Part shown: piece by piece, positions 33,401-46,611 of the stretch
Position numbering within the stretch: the stretch's first letter is position 1
Layout: the number at the start of each line of letters is the position of its first letter
Source of the DNA: Holothuria scabra
Lineage: Eukaryota; Echinodermata; Holothuroidea; Aspidochirotida; Holothuriidae
DNA length: 64,000 nucleotides
Assembly: GCA_037179385.1 (NCBI GenBank)
Contig: CM074200.1
Span: forward strand, 32,987,884-33,051,883
Direction: 5' to 3'
Made by a program: the position numbers and the translations under genes
Notes under the pieces: generated by a model
Databases searched by the model: none
What the model was told of the DNA's origin: nothing
What the model saw: only the letters and a program-made list of their open reading frames with translations

Positions 33401-33594
33401 TCGAAAAAAATGATCCTGTTTCATGAGTTACACAGTTAAAAACAACTTACAAAATTATTTTGAAGTACTTCTTTTTCACACAATAGTTTTCGGTGTAACA
33501 ATATTTTAACAACTCGCTGAGTTGTCGAAATTTTGTCCTAAACGACATTCAATTGAGAGTAAACTTCATATTTAGTCGAATTAGGGCAAATTTA
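30415..33594. repeat. Large tandem repeat, copy 2 (about 3.18 kb)
   Basis: Nearly identical to copy 1 from 30415 to about 32330, then clearly more diverged up to about 33180. Its last 400 bp are instead almost identical to the end of copy 3. The hairpin is at 32117-32180. The C tracts differ in length from copy 1. The end is marked by GGCAAATTTA, as in copy 1. Confidence 0.9.
32117..32180. repeat. 64-bp perfect hairpin, copy 2
   Basis: Base-for-base identical to 28962-29025 including the GAAT loop, although flanking sequence differs slightly between units. Confidence 0.95.
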
Positions 33595-35704
33595 TGACTT
33601 TTTCTAAAGTCCATTCGACTCTCTGGCAAAAGACGTTCAGCGAAACCAAACCATGAAACTGCTTCCTAAGGAAGCTACAGCCACGTAAGGATCAAGCTTT
33701 AAGTCTTCACTTACGTCTTCAATCAAAACTCCGCCCCACCCTCCCCCCCCCCCAAAAAAGGAATGAACCGTGGCTGAGTGTTTTGCTGTAATACTCAGGT
33801 TTCTAGTGGTTTGCTTAGAGCATTTAACAATTTGTAAGTAGTGTAAAAATGTTCATGATAAAACAATAAAGTTATCTTTTTCAAAGGTGTTATTTCTGTG
33901 TCGAGTGTTTCCAAACATAGAACTGCCCATTTTTTTACAGATATTTTTCTTTTTCCTTTTTTTATTCCTCCTATGTTTTATCGACTTATTTCTATTCCGA
34001 CTGTCTTTTTGCCTCTTGTTTTCTTCACGAGGCGTTCTTTTCCTAATTGTGACCTGCTGTAAACTTTTAAATCATGTTAATATGGACGTTATCATATATA
34101 ACTAACATGATAAAGTCGGTCAACGTTACCCCCCCAAATTAAGTGTTCTTGCTGACTAATATAAATGATTTTTAAATAACTTCCCATAAAAAGATAAATA
34201 CTATTCCATTTTTACCGTAATTAGCATTTGATTCGAAAGGCCTCAATATGATCAGAAGCCCCGGCTACGAATGTAGCCGGGGCTTCTGATCATATTGAGG
34301 CCAAATTTGTATATCTTTCGAGAGTGACTCTTGCTTTTAGTAAAAAGCGCTTTGGAATGAATATTCATAACTGGTCGATGCGAAAAAGCTTTTTTTCTTT
34401 GTTAACTATTCATTCAGACTGTTAGGGGGTAGGCTTAAGCACCTAGTTGCCTATTGTCCTCGTGGCATGGATTGCTGATTTGTAACAAAGACAGTGTTTC
34501 TTTTGAACTTGACCAAGTCTTCCCCTGTGTACTTATTGCCGTCACAATATAATATACGCCGTCATCCTACCAAAATATTATCAAGAGGGAACATAAGGAC
34601 AACTTTTGCAATATATTACTAAATAGAATGGGGTCAATCGTCAATTTAATATCAAAGTTGACTATCTGAAGTGCATCTTATGCTAAAATGTAGGCCATCT
34701 AAAGCAATTTTGAGGAAATTGTGTGATTGAAAACTGGCGAGCATGTATCAGCCTAGTGTTTGATGAGTGAGTAAAATAGGCCTGGATAAGGGTACGGAAG
34801 CTAATTTGAGCTCTACTAGCAAAACTTCTTTAGGACATGGTTGTAATAAATCGAATTGGTATCAAAGGATAACCTGTCAGTTTTTTGCGCAAGGGTGACG
34901 TAGACCTTGCCAAACTTCGACGAGTGTTTGAGAGGTCATTTTACTCGTTCAGATTAGAGTGTAAGTCATTGTAGATTTTATTGCAAGTTCGCTACTTTAA
35001 ATATTCGGGAAAATCTTTCGAAAGAAGTCGTACAGCAATTTTAAATTTTAGGTAGACCATAAAGTAGCCATCAGCCCCTCATTAATTGACGTTCTTGGAT
35101 TTGGTACTTCTAAAAGATTTTTGAAATTTGTGGCAGTGATAAAGTCAGAAATGAAGTATTTATAAAGCAAGAGTTATCGCAACACTTATTATATTTCTCT
35201 TGGACTTACCCACTAAATCAGGCCCCTTCCCTGCCCTTAGTCTCTTGTACAAGTTTTCACACCTGCAAATACCAACCTCTGGTTTAAACTCAAACTGTGG
35301 GTTATGCTTTTTATTTCATGACCATTGAAATTTTCAGCTCAGTAGAGAATCTGGAATGATCGGTAGGTTACGTGTTTTATCGTCCTTGTCGATGCTCAAA
35401 GGTACATCATTACACGGCCCAGTTATACAATCGAAAAATGACACTGAATTTCGTCAAATTTTTCTAAATTTTCCACAGAATGTATTTCAGCTCATTATCT
35501 ACGACGTACATTGAAAAAAATGATCCTGTTTCATGAGTTACACAGTTAAAAACAACTTACAAAATTATTTTGAAGTACTTCTTTTTTCACACAATAGTTT
35601 TCGGTGTAACAATATTTTAACAACTCGCTGAGTTGTCGAAATTTTCCCTAAACGACATTCAATTGAGAGTAAACTTCATATTTAGTCGAATTAGGGCAAA
35701 TTTA
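33595..35704. repeat. Large tandem repeat, copy 3 (short form, 2.11 kb)
   Basis: Lacks the 1.08-kb segment. After GGCAAATTTA it continues TGACTTTTTCTAAAGTCC and reaches CTCTGGCAAAAGACGTTCAG within about 45 bp. The hairpin is at 34239-34302. Otherwise it is collinear with copies 1 and 2 at perhaps 90-93 percent by eye. Confidence 0.9.
34239..34302. repeat. 64-bp perfect hairpin, copy 3
   Basis: Identical to the other copies. In the adjoining 65 bp on the left, copies 1 and 3 already differ at several positions (for example CCCATTTAAAG against CCCATAAAAAG). Confidence 0.95.
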
Positions 35705-36699
35705 TGACTTTTTCTAAAGTCCATTCGACTCTCTGGCAAAAAGACGTTCAGCGAAACCAAACCATGAAACTGCTTCCTAAGGAAGCTACAGCCACGTAAG
35801 GATCAAGCTTTAAGTCTTCACTTACGTCTTCAATCAAAACTCCGCCCCACCCTCCCTCCCCCCCCCCCAAAAAAAGGAATGAACCGTGGCTGAGTGTTTT
35901 GCTGTAATACTCAGGTTTCTAGTGGTTTGCTTAGAGCATTTAACAATTTGTAAGTAGTGTAAAAATGTTCATGATAAAACAATAAAGTTATCTTTTCAAA
36001 GGTGTTATTTCTGTGTCGAGTGTTTCCAAACATAGAACTGCCCATTTTTTACAGATATTTTTTCTTTTTCCTTTTTTTTATTCCTCCTATGTTTTATCGA
36101 CTTATTTCTATTCCGACTGTCTTTTTGCCTCTTGTTTTCTTCACGAGGCGTTCTTTTCCTAATTGTGACCTGCTGTAAACTTTTAAATCATGTTAATATG
36201 GACGTTATCATATATAACTAACATGATAAAGTCGGTCAACGTTACCCCCCCCCCCCCCCAAATTAAGTGTTCTTGCTGACTAATATAAATGATTTTTTAA
36301 ATAACTTCCCATAAAAAGATAAATACTATTCCATTTTTACCGTAATTAGCATTTGATTCGAAAGGCCTCAATATGATCAGAAGCCCCGGCTACGAATGTA
36401 GCCGGGGCTTCTGATCATATTGAGGCCAAATTTGTATATCTTTCGAGAGTGACTCTTGCTTTTAGTAAAAAGCGCTTTGGAATGAATATTCATAACTGGT
36501 CGATGCGAAAAAGCTTTTTTCTTTGTTAACTATTCATTCAGACTGTTAGGGGGTAGGCTTAAGCACCTAGTTGCCTATTGTCCTCGTGGCATGGATTGCT
36601 GATTTGTAACAAAGACAGTGTTTCTTTTGAACTTGACCAAGTCTTCCCCTGTGTACTTATTGCCGTCACAATATAATATACGCCGTCATCCTACCAAAA
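35705..36699. repeat. Large tandem repeat, copy 4 (cut by assembly gap)
   Basis: Short form, almost identical to copy 3 over its 995 bp, with small differences in homopolymer lengths (for example the C tract near 36246). The hairpin is at 36364-36427. The copy is interrupted by Ns, so the true number of copies is unknown. Confidence 0.9.
36364..36427. repeat. 64-bp perfect hairpin, copy 4
   Basis: Identical to the other three; it lies 272 bp before the assembly gap. Confidence 0.95.
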
Positions 36700-36799
36700 N
36701 NNNNNNNNNNNNNNNNNNNNNNNNNNNNNNNNNNNNNNNNNNNNNNNNNNNNNNNNNNNNNNNNNNNNNNNNNNNNNNNNNNNNNNNNNNNNNNNNNNN
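36700..36799. other. Assembly gap of 100 N
   Basis: Exactly 100 Ns, the usual placeholder for a gap of unknown size. It separates the large tandem repeat from the 200-bp satellite; adjacency of the two arrays rests on scaffolding only. Confidence 0.98.
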
Positions 36800-38237
36800 C
36801 TTTTATTAGTAAAATTAAATGATTGTTTTGTAGCTTTTACATTCTCTTGTCTTTCCAGCGACCACTTAGCTTTTCATTTGAGAGCAGCTTTTGTTTAAAA
36901 TCGCGACGCAGCAAACAACGAAATTTAACATCAGTGTCTAATTTTCATGTCTCAAAGCTCGTGGTGAAAAAGTGACGCGTTTCGTTCTAAGGGAGATTTC
37001 ACGCTCTTGCTATTAAAGACAAATTCTTCGTTCGTCGCTTTTTGTATTCTCTTGTTCTAGCAGAAACCACTTATCTGTTTGGGAGTTATTCTTTAAAATT
37101 GTAACGCAGAAAGTTAAAATTATTTAAATTTGTGCCTTATTTGGGAGCCTAAACACTCGTGGTGAAATTAGTGACGCGCTTGTTTATGGGGCATGTTTTT
37201 CGCTTTTATTAGTAAAATTAAATGATTGTTTTGTAGCTTTTACATTCTCTTGTCTTTGCAGCGACCACTTAGCTTTTCATTTGAGAGCAGCTTTTGTTTA
37301 AAATCGCGACGCAGCAAACAACGAAATTTATCATTAGTGTCTAATTTTCATGTCTCAAAGCTCGTGGTGAAAAAGTGACGCGCTTCGTTCTAAGGGAGAT
37401 TTCACGCTCTTGCTATTAAAGATAAATTCTTCGTTCGTCGTTTTTGTGTTCTCTTGTCCTAGCAGAGACCACATCGCTGTTTGGGAGCGAGTGTTTGAAA
37501 GAGCGACGTCGCAACTTATGATTATTTATATTTGCGCCTTTCTTTGCAAGCCTAACGGCCGGTGGAAGAATTAGTGACGCGCATTTTTTTTCTGAGGCAT
37601 GTTTCTCGCTTTTATTAATTAAATTGAATAATTCCCTCGTCGCGTTAACATTCTCTTGTTGTTGCAGAAACCACATAGCTCTTTGGGAGGTATTGTGTAA
37701 AATCGCGACGCAGTAACCTATTATTATCAAAACGGTTGGAAAATTTCCGAGCCTCAAACCTCGTGGTAAAAAGTGACACGGTTGCGTTCTTATTCACATT
37801 CCTCGATCTAGCTTTGTAGTTAAATGCTTTATTCGTCGATTTTTGTATTCTCTTGTTCCAGCCGAGATCACTCAGCTGTTTAGGAGCTACTGTTCTAAAA
37901 AGCGACGCAGAAAGTTAAAATTATTTATATTCGTGCCTTATTTGGGAGCCTAAAAGCTCGTGGTGAAATAAGTGACGCGCTTGTTTATGAGGCATGATTC
38001 TCGCTTTTATTAGTAAAATCAAATGATTGTGTTGTCGCTTTTACATTCCCTTGTCTTGGCAGCGACCACTTAGCTTTTCATTTAAGAGCTATTGTTTAAA
38101 ATCGCGACGCAGCAAACAACGAAATTTAACATTCGTGTCTAATTTTCGAGTCTCAAAGCTCGTGGTGAAAAAGTGACGCGCTTCGTTCTAAGGGAGATTT
38201 CTCGCTCTTGCTATTAAAGATAAATTCTTCGTTCGTC

Positions 38238-38238
<1 letters not shown>

Positions 38239-38269
<31 letters not shown>
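38239..38269 (+). repeat. 31-base T tract inside a satellite monomer
   Basis: Lies directly after TTCGTTCGTCG, where most monomers have five or six T. Similar expansions at the same place: 40262-40288 (27), 44235-44264 (30), 46453-46466 (14), 46862-46884 (23), 51433-51456 (24), 51846-51873 (28), 55633-55657 (25), 56047-56063 (17). Confidence 0.9.
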
Positions 38270-38270
<1 letters not shown>

Positions 38271-41200
38271 TATTCTCTTATTCTAGCAGAAACCACTTAG
38301 CTGTTTGGGAGCTATTGTTTAAAAAAGGGACGCAGAAAGTTAAAATGATTTATATTCGTGCTCTATTTGGGAGCCTAAACGCTCGTGGTGAAATTAATGA
38401 CGCGCTTGTTTATGAGGCATGCTTCTCTCTGTTATTAGTAAAATTAAAAATTTTGTTGTCGCTTTTACATCCTCTTGTCTCTGAAGCGACCACTTAGCTT
38501 TTCGTTAGAGAGCTATTGTTTAAAATCGCGCAGGAAAATCAACGAAATTTAACATTCGTGTCTAATTTTCGAGTCTCAAAGCTCTTGGTGAAAAAGTGAC
38601 GCGCTTCGTTCTTAGGGAGTTTCTCGCTCTTGCTATTAAAGATAAATTCTTCGTTCGTCGTTTTTTGTATTCTCTTGTTCAAGCAGAGACCACTTATCTG
38701 TTTGGGAGCTAGTGTTTGAAAGAACGACGTCGCAACCTTTGAATATTTATATTTGCGCCTTTTTTTTTTTTTCAAGCCTAACGGCCGGTGGAGAAATTAG
38801 TGACGCGCATTTTTTTTCTGAGGCATGTTTCTCGCTTTTATTATTAAAATTGAATAATTCGATCGTTGCGTTAGCATTCTGTTCTTGTTGCAGAAACCAC
38901 ATAGCTCTTTGGGAGCTTTTGTGTAAAATCGCGACGCAGTAACCTATTATTATCAAAACGGTTGGAAAATTTCCGAGCCTCAAACCTCGTGGTAAAAAGT
39001 GACACGTTGCGTTCTTATACACATTCCTCGATCTAGCTAAGTATTTTAATGCTTTATTCGTCGATTTTTGTATTCTCTTGGTCCAGCCGAGATCACTCAG
39101 CTGTTTAGGAGCTATTGTTTTAAATAACGACGCAGAAAGTTAAAATTATTTATATTCGTGCCTTATTGGGGAGCCCAAAAGCCCGTTGTGAAATTAGTGA
39201 CGCGCTTATTTCTGAGGCATGTTTCTCGCTGTTATTAGTAAAATTAAATGATTTTGTTGTCGCTTTTACATTTCCTTGTCTTTACAGCGACCACTTTGCT
39301 TTTCATTTAAGAGCTATTGTTTAAATTCGCGACGCAGCAAACAACGAAATTTAACATTCGTGTCTAATTTTCGAGTCTCAAAGCTCGTGGTGAAAAAGTG
39401 ACGCGCTTCGTTCTAAGGGAGATTTCTCGCTTTTGCTTTTAAAGATAAATTCTTCGTTCGTCGTTTTTTGTATTCTCTTGTCCTAGCAGAGACCACTTAG
39501 CTGTTTGGGAGCTAGTGTTTGAAAGAGTGACGTCGCAACTTATGATTATTTATATTTGCGCCTTTCTTTGCAAGCCTAACGGCCGGTGGAAGAATTAGTG
39601 ACGCCCACTTTTTTCTGAGGCATGTTTCTCGCTTTTATTAATTAAATTGAACAATTCGCTCGCCGCGTTAGCATTCTCTTCTTCTTGTTGCAGAAACCAC
39701 ATAGCTCTTTGGGAGGTATTGTGTAAAATCGCGACGCAGTAACCTATTATTATCAAAACGGTTGGAAAATTTCCGAGCCTCAAACCTCGTGGTAAAAAGT
39801 GACACGTTGCGTTCTTATACACATTCCTCGATCTAGCTAAGTATTTAAATGCTTTATTCGTCGATTTTTGTATTCTCTTGGTCCAGCCGAGATCACTCAG
39901 CTGTTTAGGAGCTATTGTTTTAAATAACGACGCAGAAAGTTAAAATGATTTATATTCGTGCCTTGTTTGGGAGCCTAAACGCTCGTGGTGAAATTAGTGA
40001 CGCGCTTGTTTATGAGGCATGATTCTCGCTTTTATTAGTAAAATTAAATGATTGTGTTGTCGCTTTTACATCCTCTTGTCTTTGAAGCGACCACTTAGCT
40101 TTTCATTTGAGAGCTATTGTTTAAAATCGCGCAGGAAAAACAACGAAATTTAACATTCGTGTCTAATTTTCGAGTCCCAAAGCTCGTGGTGAAAAAGTGA
40201 CGCGCTTCGTTCTTAGGGAGTTTCTCGCTCTTGCTATTAAAGATAAATTCTTCGTTCGTCGTTTTTTTTTTTTTTTTTTTTTTTTTTTGTATTCTCTTGT
40301 TCTAGCAGAAACCACTTAGCTGTTTGGGAGCTATTGTTTAAAAAAGGGACGCAGAAAGTTAAAAATGACTTATATTCGTGCCCTATTTGGGAGCCTAAAC
40401 GCTCGTGGTGAAATTAGTGACGCGCTTGTTTCAGAGGCATGCTCCTCTCTGTTATTAGTAAAATTAAATGATTGTGTTGTCGCTTTTACATTCTCTTGTC
40501 TTCGGAGTGACCACTTAGCTTTTCATTAGAGAGCTATTGTTTAAAATCGCGCAGGAAAATCAACGAAATTTAACATTCGTGCCTAATTTTCGAGTCTCAA
40601 AGCTCGTGGTGAAAAAGTGACGCGCTTCGTTCTTAGGGAGTTTCTCGCTCTTGCTATTAAAGATAAATTCTTCGTTCGTCGTTTTTTGTATTCTCTTGTT
40701 CAAGCAGAGACCACTTATCTGTTTGGGAGCTAGTGTTTGAAAGAACGACGTCGCAACCTTTGAATATTTATATTTGCGCCTTTCTTTTCAAGCCTAACGG
40801 CCGGTGGAGAAATTAGTGACGCGCATTTTTTTTCTGAGGCACGTTTCTCGCTTTTATTATTAAAATTGAATAATTCGATCGTTGCGTTAGCATTCTGTTC
40901 TTGTTGCAGAAACCACATAGCTCTTTGGGAGCTTTTGAGTTAAATTGCGACGCAGTAACCTGTTATTGTTGAAACCGGTATAAATTTGCAAGCCTCAAAC
41001 CTCGTGGTGAAAAAGTGATACGCTTCGATCTAAGACAGATTGTTTGATCTATTTATTGAAGTCATATGTTTTTGTCGTCGATTTTTGTATTCTCTTGTTC
41101 CAGCCGAGACCACTAAGCTGTTTGGGTGCTATTGTTTTAAAAAGCGACGCAGAAAGTTAAAATTATTAATATTCGTGCCTTATTTGGAAGCCTAAAAGCT

Positions 41201-44200
41201 CGTTGTGAAATTAGTGACGCGCTTATTTTTGAGGCATGTTTCTCGCTGTTATTAGTAAAATTTAATGATTTTGTTGTCGCTTTTACATTCTCTTGTGTTT
41301 GCAGCGACCACTTCGCTTTTCATTTGAGAGCTATTGCTTAAAATCGCGACGCAGCAAACAACGAAATTTAACATTCGTGTCTAATTTTCGAGTCTCAAAG
41401 CTCGTGGTGAAAAAGTGACGCGCTTCGTTTTTAGGGAGATTTCTCGCTCTTGCTATTAAAGATAAATTCTTCGTCCGTCGTTTTTTGTATTCTCTTGTTC
41501 TAGCAGAGACCACATAGCTGTTTGGGAGCTAGTGTTTGAAAGAGCGACGTCGCAACTTATGATTATTTATATTTGCGAGTCACTTTGAAAATGTAGCTTT
41601 CGGTGGAGAAATTAGTGACGCGCATTTTTTTCTTAGGCATGTTTCTCGCTATTATTAATAAAATTAAATATTGACTCGTCGCGTTAACATTCTCTTGTTG
41701 TTGCAGAAACCACATAGCTCTTTGGGAGCTATTGTGTGAAATCGCGAGGCAGTAACCTATTATTATCAAAACGGTTGGAAAATTTGCGAGCCTCAAACCT
41801 CGTGGTAAAAAGTTACACGTTGCGTTCTTATACACATTCCTCGATCAAGCTATTTAGTTAAATGCTTTATTCGTCGATTTTTGTATTGTCTTGGTCTAGC
41901 CGAGACCACTAAGCTGTTTGGAAGCTATTGTTTTAAATAGCGACGCAGAAAGTTAAAATTATTTATATTCGTGCCTTTTGGGGGAGCCTAAAAGCTCGTA
42001 ATGATTTTAGTGACGCGCTTATTTTTGAGGCATGTTTCTCGCTGTTATTAGTAAAATTAAATGATTTTGTTGTCGCTTTTACATCCTCTTGCCATTGAAG
42101 CGACCACTTAGCTTTTCATTTAAGAGCAGCTTTTGTTTAAAATCGCGACGCAGCAAACAACGAAATTTAACATTAGTGTCTAATTTTCATGTCTCAAAGC
42201 TCGTGGTGAAAAAGTGACGCGTTTCGTTCTAAGGGAGATTTCACGCTCTTGCTTTTAAAGATAAATTCTTCGTCCGTCGTTTTTTGTATTCTCTTGTTCT
42301 AGCGCGCAGAAAGTTAAAATTATTTATATTCGTGCCTTATATGAGAGCCTTAAAGCTCGTGTTGCAATTAGTGACGCGCTTGTTCATCAGGCATGTTTCT
42401 CGCTTTTATCAATAAATATAAATGTTTCTGTCTTCGCTTTTATATTCTCATGTCTTTGCAGCGACCACTTAGCTTTTCATTTGAGAGCTGTGGTTGAAAT
42501 CGAGACGCAGCAAACTATGAAATTTAACATTCGTGTCTAATTTTCGAGTCTCAAAGCTCGTTGTGAAAAAGCGACGCGCTTGGTTCTTAGGGAGATTTCC
42601 TGCTCTTGCTATTAAAGATAAATTCTTCGTTCGTCGCTTTTTGTATTCTCTTGTTAAAGCAGAAACCGCTTAGCTGTTTGGGAGCTATTGTTTAAAATAG
42701 TGACGAAGAAAGTTAAAATGATTTATATTCCTGCCCTATATGGGAGACTTAAAGCTCGTGTTGAAATTAGTGACGCGCTTGTTCATGAGGCATGTTTCTC
42801 GATTTTATTAGAAAAATTAAAAGATTGTGATGTCGCTTTTACATTCTCTTGTGTTTGCAGCGACCACTTAGCTTTTCATTTGAGAGCTATTGTTTAAAAT
42901 CGCGACGCAGCAAACAACGAAATTTAACATTCGTGTCTAATTTTCGAGTCTCAAAGCTCGTGGTGAAAAAGTGACGCGCTTCGTTCTTAGGGAGATTTCT
43001 CGCTCTTTTTTTAGAATGAATTCTTCGTTCGTCGTTTTTTGTATTCTCTTGTTCTAGCAGAGACCACATAGCTGTTTGGGAGCTAGTGTTTGAAAGAGCG
43101 ACGTCGCAACTTATGATTATTTATATTTGCGCCTTTCTTTGCAAGCCTAACGGCCGGTGGAAGAATTAGTGACGCGCATTTTTTTCTGAGGCATGTTTCT
43201 CGCTTTTATTAATTAAATTGAGTAATTCGCTCGTCGCGTTAACATTCTCTTGTTGTTGCAGAAACCACATAGCTCTTTGGGAGGTATTGTGTAAAATCGC
43301 GACGCAGTAACCTATTATTATCAAAACGGTTGGAAAATTTGCGAGCCTCAAACATCGTGGTAAAAAGTGACACGTTGCGTTCTTATACACATTCCTCGAT
43401 CTAGCTATGTAGTTAAACGCTTTATTCGTCCATTTTTGTATTCTCTTGTTCCAGCCGAGATCACTCAGCTGTTTAGGAGCTATTGGTTTAAAAAGCGACA
43501 CAGAAAGTTAAAATTATTTATATTCGTGCCTTATTTGGAAGCCTAAACGCTCGTGGTGAAATTAGTGACGCGCTTGTTTATGGGGCATGTTTTTCGCTTT
43601 TATTAGTAAAATTAAATGATTGTTTTGTAGCTTTTACATTCTCTTGTCTTTCCAGCGACCACTTAGCTTTTCATTTGAGAGCAGCTTTTGTTTAAAATCG
43701 CGACGCAGCAAACAACGAAATTTAACATTAGTGTCTAATTTTCATGTCTCAAAGCTCGTGGTGAAAAAGTGACGCGTTTCGTTCTAAGGGAGATTTCACG
43801 CTCTTGCTATTAAAGACAAATTCTTCGTTCGTCGCTTTTTGTATTCTCTTGTTCTAGCAGAAACCACTTATCTGTTTGGGAGTTATTCTTTAAAATTGTA
43901 ACGCAGAAAGTTAAAATTATTTAAATTTGTGCCTTATTTGGGAGCCTAAACACTCGTGGTGAAATTAGTGACGCGCTTGTTTATGGGGCATGTTTTTCGC
44001 TTTTATTAGTAAAATTAAATGATTGTGTTGTCGCTTTTACATTCCCTTGTCTTGGCAGCGACCACTTAGCTTTTCATTTAAGAGCTGTTGTTTAAAATCG
44101 CGACGCAACAAACAACGAAATTTAACATTCGTGTCTAATTTTCGAGTCTCAAAGCTCGTGGTGAAAAAGTGACGCCCTTCGTTCTAAGGGAGATTTCACG

Positions 44201-44233
44201 CTCTAGCTATTAAAGAAAAATTCTTCGTTCGTC

Positions 44234-44265
<32 letters not shown>

Positions 44266-46611
44266 TATTCTCTTGTTCCATCAGAAACCACTTAGCTGTT
44301 TGGGAGCTATTGTTTAAAAAAGCCACGCAGAAAGTTAAAATGATTTATATTCGTGCCCTATTTGGGAGCCTAAACGCTCGTGGTGAAATCAGTGACGCGC
44401 TTCGTTCTTAGGGAGATTTCTCGCTCTTTTTTTAGAATGAATTCTTCGTTCGTCGTTTTTTGTATTCTCTTGTCCTAGCAGAGACCACATAGCTGTTTGG
44501 GAGCTAGTGTTTGAAAGAGCGACGTCGCAACTTATGATTATTTATATTTGCGCCTTTCTTTGCAAGCCTAACGGCCGGTGGAAGAATTAGTGACGCGCAT
44601 GTTTTTCTGAGGCATGTTTCTCGCTTTTATTAATTAAATTGAATAATTCGCTCGTCGCGTTAACATTCTCTTGTTGTTGCAGAAACCACATAGCTCTTTG
44701 GGAGGTATTGTGTAAAATCGCGACGCAGTAACCTATTATTATCAAAACGGTTGGAAAATTTCCGAGCCTCAAACCTCGTGGTAAAAAGTGACACGGTTGC
44801 GTTCTTATACACATTCCTCGATCTAGCTATGTAGTTAAACGCTTTATTCGTCGATTTTTGTATTCTCTTGTTCCAGCCGAGATCACTCAGCTGTTTAGGA
44901 GCTATTGGTTTAAAAAGCGACGCAGAAAGTTAAAATTATTTATATTCGTGCCTTATTTGGAAGCCTAAAAGCTCGTGGTGAAATTAGTGACGCGCTTGTT
45001 TATGGGGCATGATTCTCGCTTTTATTAGTAAAATTAAATGATTGTTTTGTAGCTTTTACATTCTCTTGTCTTTGCAGCGACCACTTAGCTTTTCATTTGA
45101 GAGCAGCTTTTGTTTAAAATCGCGACGCAGCAAACAACGAAATTTAACATTCGTGTCTAATTTTCATGTCTCAAAGCTCGTGGTGAAAAAGTGACGCGTT
45201 TCGTTCTAAGGGAGATTTCACGCTCTTGCTATTAAAGACAAATTCTTCGTTCGTCGCTTTTTGTATTCTCTTGTTCTAGCAGAAACCACTTATCTGTTTG
45301 GGAGTTATTCTTTAAAATTGTAACGCAGAAAGTTAAAATTATTTAAATTTGTGCCTTATTTGGGAGCCTAAACACTCGTGGTGAAATTAGTGACGCGCTT
45401 GTTTATGGGGCATGTTTTTCGCTTTTATTATTAAAATTAAATGATTGTGTTGTCGCTTTTACATTCCCTTGTCTTGGCAGCGACCACTTAGCTTTTCATT
45501 TAAGAGCTATTGTTTAAAATCGCGACGCAGCAAACAACGAAATTTAACATTCGTGTCTAATTTTCGAGTCTCAAAGCTCGTGGTGAAAAAGTGACGCGCT
45601 TCGTTCTTAGGGAGTTTCTCGCTCTTGCTATTAAAGATAAATTCTTCGTTCGTCGTTTTTTGTATTCTCTTGTTCAAGCAGAGACCACTTATCTGTTTGG
45701 GAGCTAGTGTTTGAAAGAGCGACGTCGCAACCTTTGAATATTTATATTTGCGCCTTTCTTTTCAAGCCTGACGCCCGGTGGAGAAATTAGTGACGCGCAT
45801 TTTTTTCTGAGGCATGTTTCTCGCTTTTATTATTAAAATTGAATAATTCGATCGTTGCGTTAGCATTCTCTTCTTGTTGCAGAAACCACATAGCTCTTTG
45901 GGAGCTTTTGAGTTAAATTGCGACGCAGTAACCTGTTATTGTTGAAACCGGTATAAATTTGCAAGCCTCAAACCTCGTGGTGAAAAAGTGATACGCTTCG
46001 ATCTAAGACAGATTGTTTGATCTATTTATTGAAGTTATATGCTTTTTCGTCAATTTTTGTATTCTCTTGTTCCAGCCGAGACCACTCAGCTGTTTAGGAG
46101 CTACTGTTTAAAAAAGCGACGCAGAAAGTTAAAATTGTTTATATTTGTGCCTTATTTGGGAGCCTAAAAGCTTGTGGTGAAATTAGTGACGCGCTTGTTT
46201 ATGAGGCATGATTCTCGCTTTTATTAGTAAAATTAAATGATTGTGTTGTCGCTTTTACATTCCCTTGTCTTTGCAGCGACCACTTACCTTTTCATTTAAG
46301 AGCTGTTGTTTAAAATCGCGACGCAACAAACAACGAAATTTAACATTCGTGTCTAATTTTCGAGTCTCAAAGCTCGTGGTGAAAAAGTGACGCCCTTCGT
46401 TCTAAGGGAGATTTCACGCTCTAGCTATTAAAGAAAAATTCTTCGTTCGTCGTTTTTTTTTTTTTTGTATTCTCTTGTTCTAGCAGAAACCACATAGCTA
46501 TTTGGGAGCTATTGTTTTAAAATTGTAACGCAGAAAGTTAAAATTATTTAAATTTGTGCCTTATTTGGGAGCCTAAACGCTCGTGGTGAAATTAGTGACG
46601 CGCTTGTTTAT

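Noticed and set aside
36618..36809. Open frame across the N gap
   Set aside because: Most of it is undefined sequence.
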